Assembly: GCA_034359265.1 (NCBI GenBank)
Contig: CP136890.1
Location: 38,193,001-38,257,000, forward strand
Length of the DNA stretch: 64,000 nucleotides
Direction: 5' to 3'
From: Canna indica
Taxonomy: Eukaryota > Streptophyta > Magnoliopsida > Zingiberales > Cannaceae
Of the stretch, positions 1-11,030 are shown piece after piece. The stretch's first letter is position 1. Each line of letters starts with the position of its first letter. The position numbers and the translations under genes are program-made. The notes under the pieces were generated by a model. The model ran no database searches and was not told the origin of the DNA. It saw only the letters and a program-made list of their open reading frames with translations.

Positions 1-2550
1 AGCGATCCAAATGCGCTGGCCCGACATGCACAAACTCAACAATGAAAAGATACAAGCTTACTCAGGCAAGTGCGGTCTCCCATTAACAACTCGAGTGCAT
101 TCAAGGGTACACACCACACGACCCTTACCTTGGCCCCAAAATGCTCAACCATACCGACCCAAGAATTCGTTTACCATAGAAATCATCAGGTTGAAAACAT
201 TTATATGCATACACTTACACCTATCCCAGAGCGGTTAAGGTGTCTCGCCAATGACCCCGGGTGCGCATATGGGCACCGCCCAACCCTCAGACCCTCTCAC
301 GGCTCTAACTTGCAATCGTGCCTTGCTAGCCCGGCCCACATATAAATGCAATAAAGTAAATCAATAAATCATTATTAAAGTGATAATAATATGTGAGGAT
401 CTAGTAATTCATCTTGCGCGTGTTGCGCACCCTCCGTCCCACTCAGCCCAAACAAGACATCCTAAACCATCACAACTACAACTCGCAATTCGCTCACTAG
501 GTTGGCCACCCTAGTGGACTTCCCGCCCTAGGCTCACTGAGCTAGGAAAGCCCTCTAGTCTCAGTGCCCTAGATACTCGGTTGGGAAACGCCCTCCAACC
601 AATGCCACTCAGGTCAGTAGCCGGTGTGGCTCATCGACAACTATCTCTACCCAATATCAACTCGCTGGGTCGATCATTAGCTTCACATGCTAACACGCTT
701 CCCAACCCGACCATCACACACACATCCACAAGCACATCCTTTAAAAGGAAGGAAATACGCACTATAAAATAAGGAGGTTAGCTCGGGTGGGTACATCCAT
801 AATCACATTCCTCAGGAGCGTGCGAAACTGCACCCCACTCGGCTGCAATTGGGCCATCAAATTCTTATTTAATCGACGTACCACCCACCATTATACACTC
901 TGAAGCTTAGCTTCTGGTTCTTATCCAAGAATTGTACATCTATGGGAGGTCGTCATGCAACGAAATTTTTAGCGTTCTTTCGAACCATTTCAGCATGATG
1001 TACTTTCCTGCCACTAACCATTCCATGTTCGAAATCCTTTCCGAACGCCCAAAAATTTCTTGAGTGTAGAACAACATAAGGGATATGATAATTTCATGCT
1101 TAGGTTTGATCTCAGCGTAATACGAGGCAAAATTTCAGCCTACACGAACCAAATTTTTCAGCTCATAAAACATGAAATTCCAGCGTACATAAACATGAAA
1201 TTTTCAGCAGGAACTTCGCCATTTCAACACACCAATACATAGAAAGTTCAGCCTATGAAGAAAAATTCAATAAACATCCTCCTTGAATTCAACATGCTTA
1301 AAATGTAATTCCAACATACCCTACAAACAATTTTAGCATGCTTATAACTAGATCTCATCATACTTACCATGAAATCTCAGCATACTGAAAAGGGTTTCAA
1401 CTTAGGAAATCTCTACCAGAAGTCACACCATAGGTACCTTACTGATTAAGGGTTGTTGGGCCCACCCTTAAGCCACAACTTTAAATTCTTACTTGGGTTT
1501 TAGCATGCTTTTAATAAGCAAAATTTGGAATTAAATCAATGAAATTTCCTAATCAAATACATACACATAACCTTGCTTCTATTACCATGGTCGGTCAACC
1601 CTAGGGTTTAAGGGAATGCCCTAGGATTGTCGCCCACCCTAAACCCAAGGAAAATATCGATCTTTCAACATCAAGCCTCAACCACGGAAGATAACACATA
1701 TACTAAAACCAATCGCGAAAATGCATCGCCTGATCCTTCCTACAAGGATCGGCAGCACTATTCCTAAATTCAGTGATTTTGGAGAGAAATCACTCACCAG
1801 CCACCCCGCTTCGATATAACCAACCACAACCTTAGATTTGACGGGTCTGACCTTTCAATGTCTAGCTATTGAACTGCTCGTCTACAAGGTATCTAGGTTC
1901 AACCAAACCCTATACATTATGAAAGCGATTTCACAAGCAAGGCTACTCGGGTGGGTGTGGTTTCTATCAAGTACTCCGAGTGCGGGCGTAGACACACCCC
2001 AACTCGGCCTCTTCTCGACTCCAAGCCCTCGGCCACCCACCGCACCACTTATATCTAGAACAATAAAGGTTCAGATTTAATATCCCATTCGGAATGGTGA
2101 GGTACTACAGATTTCCGCGCTCACAAAAATTTCATGTCCAACGCTGAAAATTTCAGCAACCTAGCTACATCACATTTCAAGAGCAGAAATTGACTACAAA
2201 AAGCCCACAAAACCTCACCATCACGTGTCCTGGAGTGGCCCCGGGTATTGTCCTAAAACTTTAAGGCAAAAGGACACGCCCACTTCCTACAATTTGACCA
2301 CCTCGGGGAGGGGTTTAAGTATGAAAGTCGAGTAGGAAATAAAAATTTCAGCACACACGCTTCCCTTCCATGACTCAATCCATTAGCCGTCAAAGACCCA
2401 TGAAGAGACATCCCCCAATAGGTACTTCCTTCGCCTAGGAACCCATAATCTAATGGCACCAAGCCAAAACCTCCAAACATCGGACGACACCAATTTGCCG
2501 CTTTTCCCCAACTAGGCCAACCCAAGACAGTAGGGTCAAATATCCTTATA
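1..2550. other. LTR-like non-coding DNA, no gene seen
   Basis: No supportable coding region. The stretch has the texture of the long gypsy LTRs elsewhere in the window: short G+C-rich blocks such as gaaagccctctag, many copies of a ttcagca-type motif between about 960 and 1400, and A+T-rich spacers. It lacks a recognisable TGTCACGCC start or a TTACA end, so its borders and family are unresolved. It may be part of an LTR that begins before the window, or the decayed 3' half of the gag-bearing element to its right. That assignment is inference. Confidence 0.35.
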
Positions 2551-2756
2551 GACTTGCTGCTCTATAACACTGGAGTCGTCCTATGGTCATCCAACATCTC
2601 GATTCCCTCATGGCCTTCCTTTCCTTTTATTTCACACTTCAATCAAAGAAACATGCAAGGGTATACTAAGCCATCGAGGTTTCAACCTCTCTCTAGCTAT
2701 CCCATCTCTGTCCGGTTAAGGACTCCCCCACACCTAGAGACCGACCACTTCTTGGG

Positions 2757-3667
2757 TTACAAGGCTACCCTACGGTGGCCGATCAATCTAAGAGGCACTC
2801 TCTCTGAATGCCACGGCCAACTTCTAGCTCCTTGAGGTCGGAACTTCTTCTTGGGAGGGCCATCATTCCTCTCGAACGGCACCAACGCTTCCTTCCGAAG
2901 GGCCTCATCCACCACCTGAGCCAAAGTGGAGTCCTCGGTGTAATGGATAAGCCTGCCCATCTGAGGTCTCAGACCCTCCACGAACCTTTTCACCCTGGCA
3001 GTCTCAGTAGCCACTAGAGTTGGGTGGTACCTAGAGAGCCGGGTGAACTCCATTTCATAGCCTACTACCGTCGTACCTCCAAACTGACGCAGTAACTCAA
3101 AATCCTGTGCTCGCTTATCGCGAACACTCATCGGCAGGTACTGCTCCTCTACAGCTGTCCTGAATTCCTCCTAGGTAAGAGGTGGCACATGTGCTGCCCT
3201 TCGACCCTTCTAGGTGTGCAACCAGTACATGGCGGGTCCCCTTAGCTACAGGCCAACCATGCGAGCCACCGCCTCTCACGAACACCCAAGTTCTATACAC
3301 AACTCGTGACAGTCCCCCAGTAACTCAGTGACTTCCACCTGCTGGTCCGGACCGGTGAATAAGACGGACTGAACTTGATGAAGTATGCGCATGAAGGTGC
3401 TCCCGGGTCCCTGACAGACGGCGCCACCTGCTCAAACACCTCCGGTACTACAGGAGCTGCGGTTACCGGCTGGAGCGGTTGCTGCTGCTGCATCTGCTGT
3501 CTCAACTCATGCTCCCTACGGAGCGCTTCTGCTAGTTGAGCTACTTGTGCCTGAAGCAGTACGATTGCAGAGTCATGGCCCTCAATCTCAGACTGTTCTC
3601 TTTCACGACCCCAGCGTTCAGTGGAGTTGCTACCACTACCACTCAGAGCAGCATTCCAGACCTCCAT
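2757..3667 (-). pseudogene. Ty3/gypsy gag relic (Tekay/Del-like)
   Basis: Two minus-strand blocks encode a gag protein related to the one at 34660-35786. The N-terminal block (about 3667-3300) starts MEVWNAAL and contains the LAEALRREHELRQQ coiled segment. The second block (about 3131-2757) carries the capsid motif MEFTRLSRYHP followed by RVKRFVEGLRP and VVDEALRKEAL. The blocks are in different frames, so the gene is broken. It lies just inside a primer site and an LTR, as gag should, but no protease or polymerase follows to the left; the element is truncated there. The start is placed by comparison with the second gag copy in the window. Confidence 0.75.
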
Positions 3668-3832
3668 AGACATGGTGCTGAAGAGAATAATAATATCAAT
3701 TTTAACCAACTCATTTAACTAGATTTAAGTTACTAACCGCATGGTGCGCTGAGTGCAGTCGTGGTTACCTGATCTCATAGCATATGCCTCGTGCGGTACC
3801 CACTTCCTAGTCGTAGTCAAGACCTCACCTGA

Positions 3833-3845
3833 GGCTCTGATACCA
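3833..3845 (-). other. Primer-binding site (initiator tRNA-Met)
   Basis: On the minus strand the sequence reads TGGTATCAGAGCC, the standard plant primer site complementary to the 3' end of initiator methionine tRNA. It lies four bases inside the LTR edge and fixes the element orientation as minus, with the 5' LTR on the right. Confidence 0.85.
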
Positions 3846-3849
3846 ACTT

Positions 3850-6149
3850 TATCACGCCCCAACTCAAGGTACGTGTGATCAGCCAGGGTACGAGTCAGTA
3901 CCCCGAAGCCTACCATATGCACTGACAAACAACTCACAAAAATATAAACAGGACACATCTAGTAATGACCAAAACATACGATAACAACTTTTATTAAAAG
4001 TTCAAAACCAATTTGATCACACCAAGTTCTAAAACACCATATGTTTCAAATAAACATTTGAAAGTTTTTCCAAATAAATATTTCAAAGTTTTTACACAAA
4101 TAAACTCAATGCATACATCAGACTCTAATAGACACGACTAGGACTAGTTACTGCCAACTATGAGATCTGCACCCACGTCTGCTCTGTTGCGTGCCATGCC
4201 ACGAAGCCGTACCTCACTGGTCGAGCTCTACAAAACAACAATAAAGGAAAATCGTGAGTTCACGAGGAACTTAGTGAGCGGTTCTTTCAAACCTCCACTT
4301 AAAGCCTCGACAATCACATATATATGAAAATTATCAAATCACATTCCATAAATAATCAGTGTGCCAGAACGGATGAGTGGATGAACTGGCCTCTAGGGCC
4401 TAATGTATATATGGAAGGTTCAGTCCTTCCTCTACTTAACTCGGTCGGTCGACCTACTCAAACCAGCCCCTACAGGCTCCTCTTTCATAAACTTTTATAC
4501 TTCGGATCCGTCAACTAGGATGACCACTAGTTTCAGTGATCCTCCGGGTTAGGGATAGCAAGTCCAAATCCCACTCGGGTCTACCGTCAGCATGGCCCAC
4601 TAAGGAAATCTCAAGACCCTCGGCCACTCGGGTCTAACACCTAGCGGGCCCGCTGGTGCTATCTCAAGACGTTATAAATCGCTGAGTCGTGTGCTTACCA
4701 TCCGACTAGTGACACTTCTCAGTAGACCATCAACCACAACCCAAAACCAGGTTGCACAAGTATATTGTGTTTTGCTCCCCGGGCATTGCCCATATCCGAC
4801 CCCTTACCCTAGGGTCGCACTGTTTCCTTAAATGAAGCACCTAGTAAGTGTATCTTGTATCTAAGTTAAATGATACCACTAGTCATCTAAACCATTCTTC
4901 CTAGAATGAGCGAACTCGCCGACTATGAAGGCACTCGGCTTACCATAGTCACATCACTTGCCAAATTAGTCATGGGTAACAACATCATGAAGAACCCGAA
5001 TTAAAGAGGATAATTTCACTAAATAACCAATAGAGAACATGCATTAAACATAGCAATAATTAGGCATAATATCTGAATTTAATAAACCCTTCCTTTGAAT
5101 TATATACCATAACCACCCTGCCCATATAAGCATTAGCAAGATCATTACCATATTCATGAGAATGTAGATTTTAAGATTTGCTATCAACTACTAGATGAAC
5201 AGGAATCATGTAATGAAATTTAACCATAACACTAAACATGGAAGTAGGAAATAAAATGACCTAACATGACATACAACACGTCGATCCGAACAGTCCCCAC
5301 TTTCCACCCCTCTCTCATGCTCGGCCGATTCAAGCAAGGAAGTAACCTGCTCGGCCGAGTCCCCTAGGGGTGGTGAACAGGGCTGCGGCAACAATACAAG
5401 CACAATCCACGTTTTAAATCATATCGAACATAAGGTGATCTGCGAGTCGCTAGACGAGTGAGGAAATTTGGGGAAAATTTCGGCATGAACTTTCCCCTTT
5501 TTCGTCCACACGGCCAGCCCTCAAAAATATGAAATAAATCCGATTGAGACATAAAATCGCAGGTATTCATATTGATTAAAGTCCTAGTACTCGAAGACGC
5601 ATCGGTCGACAAGAAAAACTCGAGAAAAGAGTCTGATTTCAAACAACTAGGATCGGCTACCCGCCTCCCCTCATAAGCACTCGAACTACTCACCTTGATT
5701 AGATCCCGAGGAAGCCTCGATGAAGATGAGCTCCGATTTCCTCGAGAGTCGACGCGAACTCGGCGCCGACAAGACGTCGCCTCTCTCCCTTCTCCCTCTT
5801 GCTCGGGCTGTGTGCGGCTTCAAGATGAGCCGCACGACTCATGATGAGGGATTATATTCCCTCATCCAATAATGATTCGAATGCCCCTCATACGACTTAA
5901 CCTCTTCTCGATTCGATCCGAGTCCGATTCGAGATTCGATTCTATCCGCACTCAAGAGTCGAACTCGACTTTAATATGACATCTTATGCATATAAGGAAA
6001 TAACCATTGAGCTAATTTAAACTTCATATTTTCATGGGTCGAGTTATGCCTTCTACTCGAGGCGATTGCGCGGCTCGACCCGACTAACCCCTGATCCGGT
6101 GCACTGCACCAAAATAGATTTTTATATTTGGAAATTTTCAGGTCTTACA
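3850..6149 (-). repeat. 5' LTR of gypsy element (2.3 kb)
   Basis: On the plus strand the block starts TATCACGCCCC (a decayed TGTCACGCCCC) and ends GGTCTTACA. The same ends bound the solo LTRs at 8361-15515 and 11031-13562. It shares internal blocks with them, including GACTAGGATGNCCACTAGT-like sequence near 4515 and aaatagatttttatatt near 6112. The primer site next to its left edge makes it the 5' LTR of a minus-strand element. No second LTR copy is seen, so no insertion duplication can be tested. Confidence 0.75.
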
Positions 6150-6200
6150 AGTGTTCAATGATATTTCTCAGCAACTAAGTTTGTACTTCTTAGCAACTAA

Positions 6201-7012
6201 GGTGTTGTTTGGTTAGCGAAAACTATTTTCTGGTTTGGTTTCAATGAAACTGAAAATTTGGTTTGGTTTCTAGTTTTCAGTTTTCTGAAAACATGTTTGG
6301 TTAATGAAAACAACATCGGTTTTAGTTAGTTGAAACCAGTGAATATTTATTTGGTTATAAAAAATAATATTAATTTTCCTTGAACATTTTTAGTAGTAAT
6401 TAAATGTTTAGTTAATTTACAAAAACAAATATTTGCTAATATGGTTATAAAATATTTATATGATTTAATTAATTAGGTTATTGGTAATTTAAGATTTTTT
6501 GTTCAATTAGATATAAAAATTAATTAATAGTTATCATAAAATTTCACAAAAAATAAGTCATGCTCTAAAATTAGTTTTGATTAAATTATAAATAGATCAA
6601 CTTTAAGAAAATTGTGTTATTTAAAATTTGGGTTTGAGTCAATTAGATATAAATTGGTTTAATTAATTTGTAAATTTAAGATAATAGTTTGAGTTGAAAA
6701 TGATGATTTTTATTTTTATTTTTAAAAATTAGAAGAACTTTGATTTATTTTTAAATTAATTAATTTTATAAAAAATATATTTATAATTACAAAGTTGCCA
6801 TTGCATTTTTATAACGGAACTGATAGTCTCGAAATCACATAAAATAACATTCTGGTGTTTTCATTTTTATTAGGAAAACTGGTTTTGTTTTCATTTTGGT
6901 TTCGATTCAGTTTCATGAAAACGCTGAACCAAACACGTTTTTGTAAGCAGTTTTGGTTTCAGTGAAACCGAAACCATGAAAACAGACTTGGTTTCACTAA
7001 CCAAACAGACCC
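6201..7012. mobile_element. PIF/Harbinger-like MITE
   Basis: The terminal inverted repeats GGTGTTGTTTGGTTAG and CTAACCAAACAGACCC bound an A+T-rich, non-coding body of about 0.8 kb. A TAA lies immediately outside each end (6198-6200 and 7013-7015), the target duplication expected of PIF/Harbinger elements. No transposase frame is present, so it would need a transposase in trans. Further copies of the motif ggttt(c/t)agt...aaac fill the ends, giving long imperfect pairing between termini. Confidence 0.7.
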
Positions 7013-7017
7013 TAACA

Positions 7018-7180
7018 TTTTCGTGTTTTCATTTTTATTAAGAAAATTTATTTCGTTTTCATTCTGATTTCGATTCAGTTTCATGAAAATGCTGAACCAA
7101 TCACGTTTCCGTAAGCAGTTTTTGTTTCAGTGAAACTGAAACCATGAAAATAGACTTGGTTTCGCTAACCAAACAGGCCC
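7018..7180. repeat. Duplicated right end of the MITE
   Basis: About 163 bp closely repeats the last part of the neighbouring MITE (about 6850-7012), including the terminal aaccaaacagg-type repeat. It is either a local tandem duplication or the end of a second, truncated copy. Confidence 0.65.
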
Positions 7181-7600
7181 TATATTTGTATTATAAAATT
7201 ATAATAGATAAACAGACTTGGTTTCATGAAAATGCGATAACAAACTAATCATAATAGATAAAAAATATTATAAAATAACATTCATATAGCAATCACAATT
7301 TTATTTTTAAAATGCTATTGTAACCTCCCTACATAAGATAGCGTGTCATTTGACAGCATTTCGGATAATGATATACACTACCTATGATAGTGTTTATGAC
7401 ATACTATTAATGACGATTATTGTTGTAGTGAGAGCACACCAAGTATATTCCGTCAAATAAATTATACAAAGGCAAAAGAGCACACCAAGTATCAAACAGA
7501 TTACTCGACACGAATCATGAGCTCACCATAAACAACTGGAAATCTTACGAACCAAACCGAGATCTAAGGCTATAACAAAAGTAAAGAGAAGAACTCACCT
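7181..7600. other. Intergenic, with a CACTA-like terminus
   Basis: A+T-rich non-coding DNA. Around 7424-7434 it ends a block with TTGTTGTAGTG, the right-hand terminus typical of plant CACTA-type elements. The 15-base direct repeat gagcacaccaagtat occurs twice just after it (about 7434 and 7479). No left end or transposase is visible. Confidence 0.4.
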
Positions 7601-7638
7601 ATGAACCCTAGACAATCATTAGAAGAGAACCTACAACA

Positions 7639-7842
7639 TCAGTGGCGCAGGAACACGAATGCCACTCCCGCGGTCAAGGAGAGGAGAGCGGCGGCGAAGG
7701 GGGCGGTGAGGGTCGAAGTGCCCGAAGTGGGGCTCGTGGCGAGGGCCTCTGCGGCAGCGGTGACGCCACCAACGAGAGTGGCGGCAACCGCGACCACCGC
7801 CACCAGGAGGAGGGAGACGGTCCTCGTGTCGGCTACAATCAT
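7639..7842 (-). CDS. Putative arabinogalactan-peptide-like small secreted protein
   Basis: A 67-codon ORF, G+C rich, on the minus strand. The protein has an N-terminal hydrophobic segment (about residues 8-30, LLLVAVVAVAATLVGG), then a short Ala/Thr/Ser/Pro stretch (about 31-49, with ATSPTSGTS and TAP), then a C-terminal hydrophobic segment (about 49-65) ending FLRH. That order (signal peptide, very short Pro/Ser/Thr/Ala core, GPI-type tail) is the plan of plant AG-peptides, which are exported and anchored to the plasma membrane. A TATATA motif lies about 85 bp upstream of the ATG on the same strand. Downstream, cataggtgagtt near 7600 could be a 3'-UTR splice donor. Family membership is inferred from layout only; the Pro content is low for an AGP. 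Confidence 0.5.
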   Translation of the reverse strand: MIVADTRTVSLLLVAVVAVAATLVGGVTAAAEALATSPTSGTSTLTAPFAAALLSLTAGVAFVFLRH

Positions 7843-7926
7843 TGGTCGAACAGGAGTCGGGAGAATCGTGTACAGTTTAGGGAAGATTAGGGCTCTGGAA
7901 AGCAGCAGGAAATGTGATGAGAGTGA

Positions 7927-7934
7927 TCTATATA
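7927..7934 (-). promoter_or_regulatory. TATA box of the AG-peptide-like gene
   Basis: On the minus strand the sequence is TATATAGA, about 85 bp before the ATG at 7842. This leaves room for a leader of roughly 50 bases. The position and the absence of other TATA motifs close by support it; transcription is not shown. Confidence 0.45.
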
Positions 7935-8169
7935 GGCTACCATGTTTATAGCTAAAAGTTTACCCACAGCTTTACCTAGCATTGGTTGATGGAAAATGGG
8001 ACCCACAGCTTTACGTAGCATTTTAATTACACCAAATTGTATAAAATGTATATAACTTAGTTGTTTTTTTTGACATGGTAAACTTTGCATTTGATTAGTT
8101 ACTGTAATTTATCAGAACAAAGTAACTAGCTTAGATAAGCATATAATTAGAGTAGTTTTATCATTTTAA

Positions 8170-8331
8170 TATGAGTAAGTTTTAAGGGTGATAGATTTAG
8201 AGGCTAATGTTACTTACAAAATTAGAATTAAAGACAAATTTTTTAGATTGTCTCTAAATTTTATATTTAGGGACAAATAATAATATGTTTATTAACAATT
8301 GACTCTAATTAAGGCTTTTGTTGTAGTGCGT
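8170..8331. repeat. CACTA-like right terminus with subterminal repeats
   Basis: The block carries repeats such as ttagggacaaat and gtctctaaat and ends GCTTTTGTTGTAGTG, i.e. CACTACAACAAAA on the other strand. This matches the terminus of plant CACTA elements. No matching left end or coding region is seen. Confidence 0.45.
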
Positions 8332-8777
8332 GTGAAAATAGAGAGATGAGAGAGGTGAGATGTCACGCCCTAACTCAGAGCCGCGTGACTGGCCAGGGTG
8401 TATGTCCTACCCAGAAACCTACCACATACACTAAATAGCAAAATATCGAGAAACACACCAACCAGAAAACATACAAGTAGAAGAACAATGGCGCAAACTT
8501 TTATTTAAAGAAAAAGTTTCGAACAATTTTAAAATAGTCGTAAAACAAACCAACTCATAAGAACAACTCGAGTTAAAAGTCAAATACATGTTTTCAACTT
8601 AAACATCATTTAGTGTAAAAAAAAACAACCCTAGACATCACGACTACGACTACGACTACTGGACGCTGCTACGAGATCCACGCCACCGCCTGCCCTCCAA
8701 CTGCACCATGACTCCAATCCTCACCTCACTAGTCGGGCTCTGCAAAAATAAGAGAAATAAACTGTGAGTCCACATGG

Positions 8778-11007
8778 TAGAGGTAGCAACGGGCCGTGCC
8801 TGGGCCCGGGCAGGCCCGACCACATTTCGGGCCGTGCCAGGCATGGCCCGAACCATTAGCAACCAAGCCCAGCCCAAAAATTAATTATTTAATTTAAATT
8901 TTTTAAATTTTTAATTTAAATTTTTAAAGGTTTAAAATTTAATTTTAAAAATTAATGATTACGGGTTAATTTTGAACTTGGACCTATAATTTTATTAATC
9001 ATTGTACTAAATTTTATAATATATTTTTTAACACATTTTTTATATGTAACACAGTACAAATTAATAAAAAGATTTTAAAAAAATCAAATTATAATTAAAT
9101 TTTTATTTATCTTTAATACAAAAATATTCATCCAATAATAAAATAATTTTTTTAAATATTATAATAGACCGCACCTTAAAAGGTTGTCTACGTACCTTCT
9201 ATAGCTAAACTTGTACTCCCCAATGATTAACTATAGAAGGATCAGGTCTACGTAGTTCTTTTTACATTTTTAATCACCCGTAGTCCTGGTGATTTAACTT
9301 GTACTTGGACCAGCAGCACCAGCTTCGCTTGTTTGAGCTTTCTCCTCTCCCGATGATGAAGTGTCGTGTCCTCCCATATCTTGTAATCTATCTTCAGCAT
9401 CCAACCAGTCTTTTAAGCAAATGCACATTTCAACTGTTTCTTCACTCATTCGGCTTCTTTTTTCGTCGAGAATTCTATTTCCTGCACTAAAACAAGATTC
9501 GAAAGCTACTGTAGACACAGGAACAGTTAGTACATCACGTGTCAGGATGGAAATAATAGGATATATATTTTCTTATTTTTTCCACCATGCTAAAATTTCA
9601 TTATCATCTATTTCTTCAAAATGATTATGATCTAGAAAAAAAAGTAATTCATTAAAATTAGTAGATTTAGTTTTTTTAATTTTACGACCAAGTTGAGAAT
9701 TAATACTATTTCCACCATCATCTCTTAATCCAGAAGAAGAAGATGTTGTCTTATTTGTAATTGTATCACCAAATTTTGAAGCGTAAAATACAAACATAGA
9801 ATTCAATAAATTCAAAATTTTAATTTTTTTTCTCCAACATTATCTAAATCCATATTGTTATAATAATCATCTAACAACATATTTAAACCATCAATTTTCA
9901 TTCTAGGATCTAAACATATTGCTAAACAAAATAAAGTAGGTATATCTGACCAATACTTTTTAAATTTAGATTCCATTAAAGAAATAATTTGTGCAAATAA
10001 AGGATGGTGTCTATATGAAGAAAATACTTTACTAATACGAACTATATGTGAAAGAGTTAAATTACATATAGGATAATAAACACTGAAAAGTTGTTTGGTA
10101 GCTTTATTAATAGAGTTCTAAAATTTGAGTAATATGCCCAGCAACTAACCAATCATTATTATTAATTGGATCACCATACATATTTTGATTGTAACACATT
10201 GTAAGGATATCTTGATATCTTATTGTAGACATAAGCATATGATATGTTGAATTCCATCAAGTAATAACATTACCATTAAATTTTTTAAATGGTTTATTAA
10301 AAGATTGACATAATTTTTTAAATTCTTGTGTTGTTGCTTTTGAAGAACGCATATATCTAATAACATCTCTTATTTTTTCTACATGTATATTTACAAAAGA
10401 TTGACACAATGAAAAATGGCAACAGAAGTGTGTGGATATTCAAAAACTTTTAAACTAATTATTCTTTTTTGCAAAATAAAATTTTCATCAATCCAATGTG
10501 CAGTAGTAACACAAATGTAAGAATTAGTAGTACGTTGACTAGACCAAACATCAGATGTTAAAGAAATTTTTGATTTATTATTTTGAAAACTAGTCATTAT
10601 ATTTTCTCTATATTTTTGTTAAAGCATCACTTTTCATTGTATTTCGAGTAATTTTTTTATATTTTGGTTGTAAAGTATTTTGAATCCAACTAAAAAATCT
10701 TAGTTGATCAACAAAACTAAAAGGAAATTCACTTTGAACAATTAATTTTGCAAGTTCTCGACGTTGAAAATCATGATCATACGAAAAAGCTGTTAAACCA
10801 GAAGAAGATAAATTAAGAATTTGTTGAGCTTGTGTAACCTTAGTGTCATGACCCTTTGCATGATGTAATAAATGACCAGGCCTCCTATGCTCGCCCGGAG
10901 CATGGGCCCGCGTGCCCAGAAGGCGAGCCCAGCCCATCTTCTGGGCACAGTCGTCCTGGGCCGGGCCCGTGCCGCCCATGGGCTGGCCCAGCCCGTTGCC
11001 ACCTCTA
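8778..11007 (-). mobile_element. hAT transposon copy 1, deleted
   Basis: Termini TAGAGGTAGCAACGGG and CCCGTTGCCACCTCTA are inverted repeats, flanked by the 8-bp duplications CCACATGG (8770-8777) and CCATATGG (11008-11015). The related LTR at 11031-13562 preserves the unfilled form of this site near 11410. The ends carry G+C-rich gggcccgggc repeats. It is the same family as the copy at 20623-23739 but in the opposite orientation and shorter, lacking part of the transposase N-terminus and a segment near 10400. Confidence 0.9.
9294..10880 (-). pseudogene. hAT transposase relic (zf-BED/RICESLEEPER type)
   Basis: Fragments of one transposase lie in order on the minus strand. Near 10870-10620 is the end of a BED-finger-like region (HAKGHDTK) followed by FSYDHDFQRRELAKLI. 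At 10597-10430 is SLTSDVWSSQRTTNSYICVT, the start of the catalytic core. At 9518-9294 is the C-terminal dimerisation motif, with STVAFESCFSAGNR and LDEKRSRMSEETVEMCICL. About 180 bp of the core are missing near 10420 compared with the second copy, and the N-terminus is gone. Frameshifts and stops separate the parts, so it is non-functional. Confidence 0.8.
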
Positions 11008-11030
11008 CCATATGGGACTCAGTGAGCGGT

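Noticed and set aside
7601..7951. 116-codon plus-strand frame over the AG-peptide-like ORF
   Set aside because: It is antisense to the better candidate, shows an Ala/Arg/Thr composition with no domain, and lacks a TATA box on its strand.
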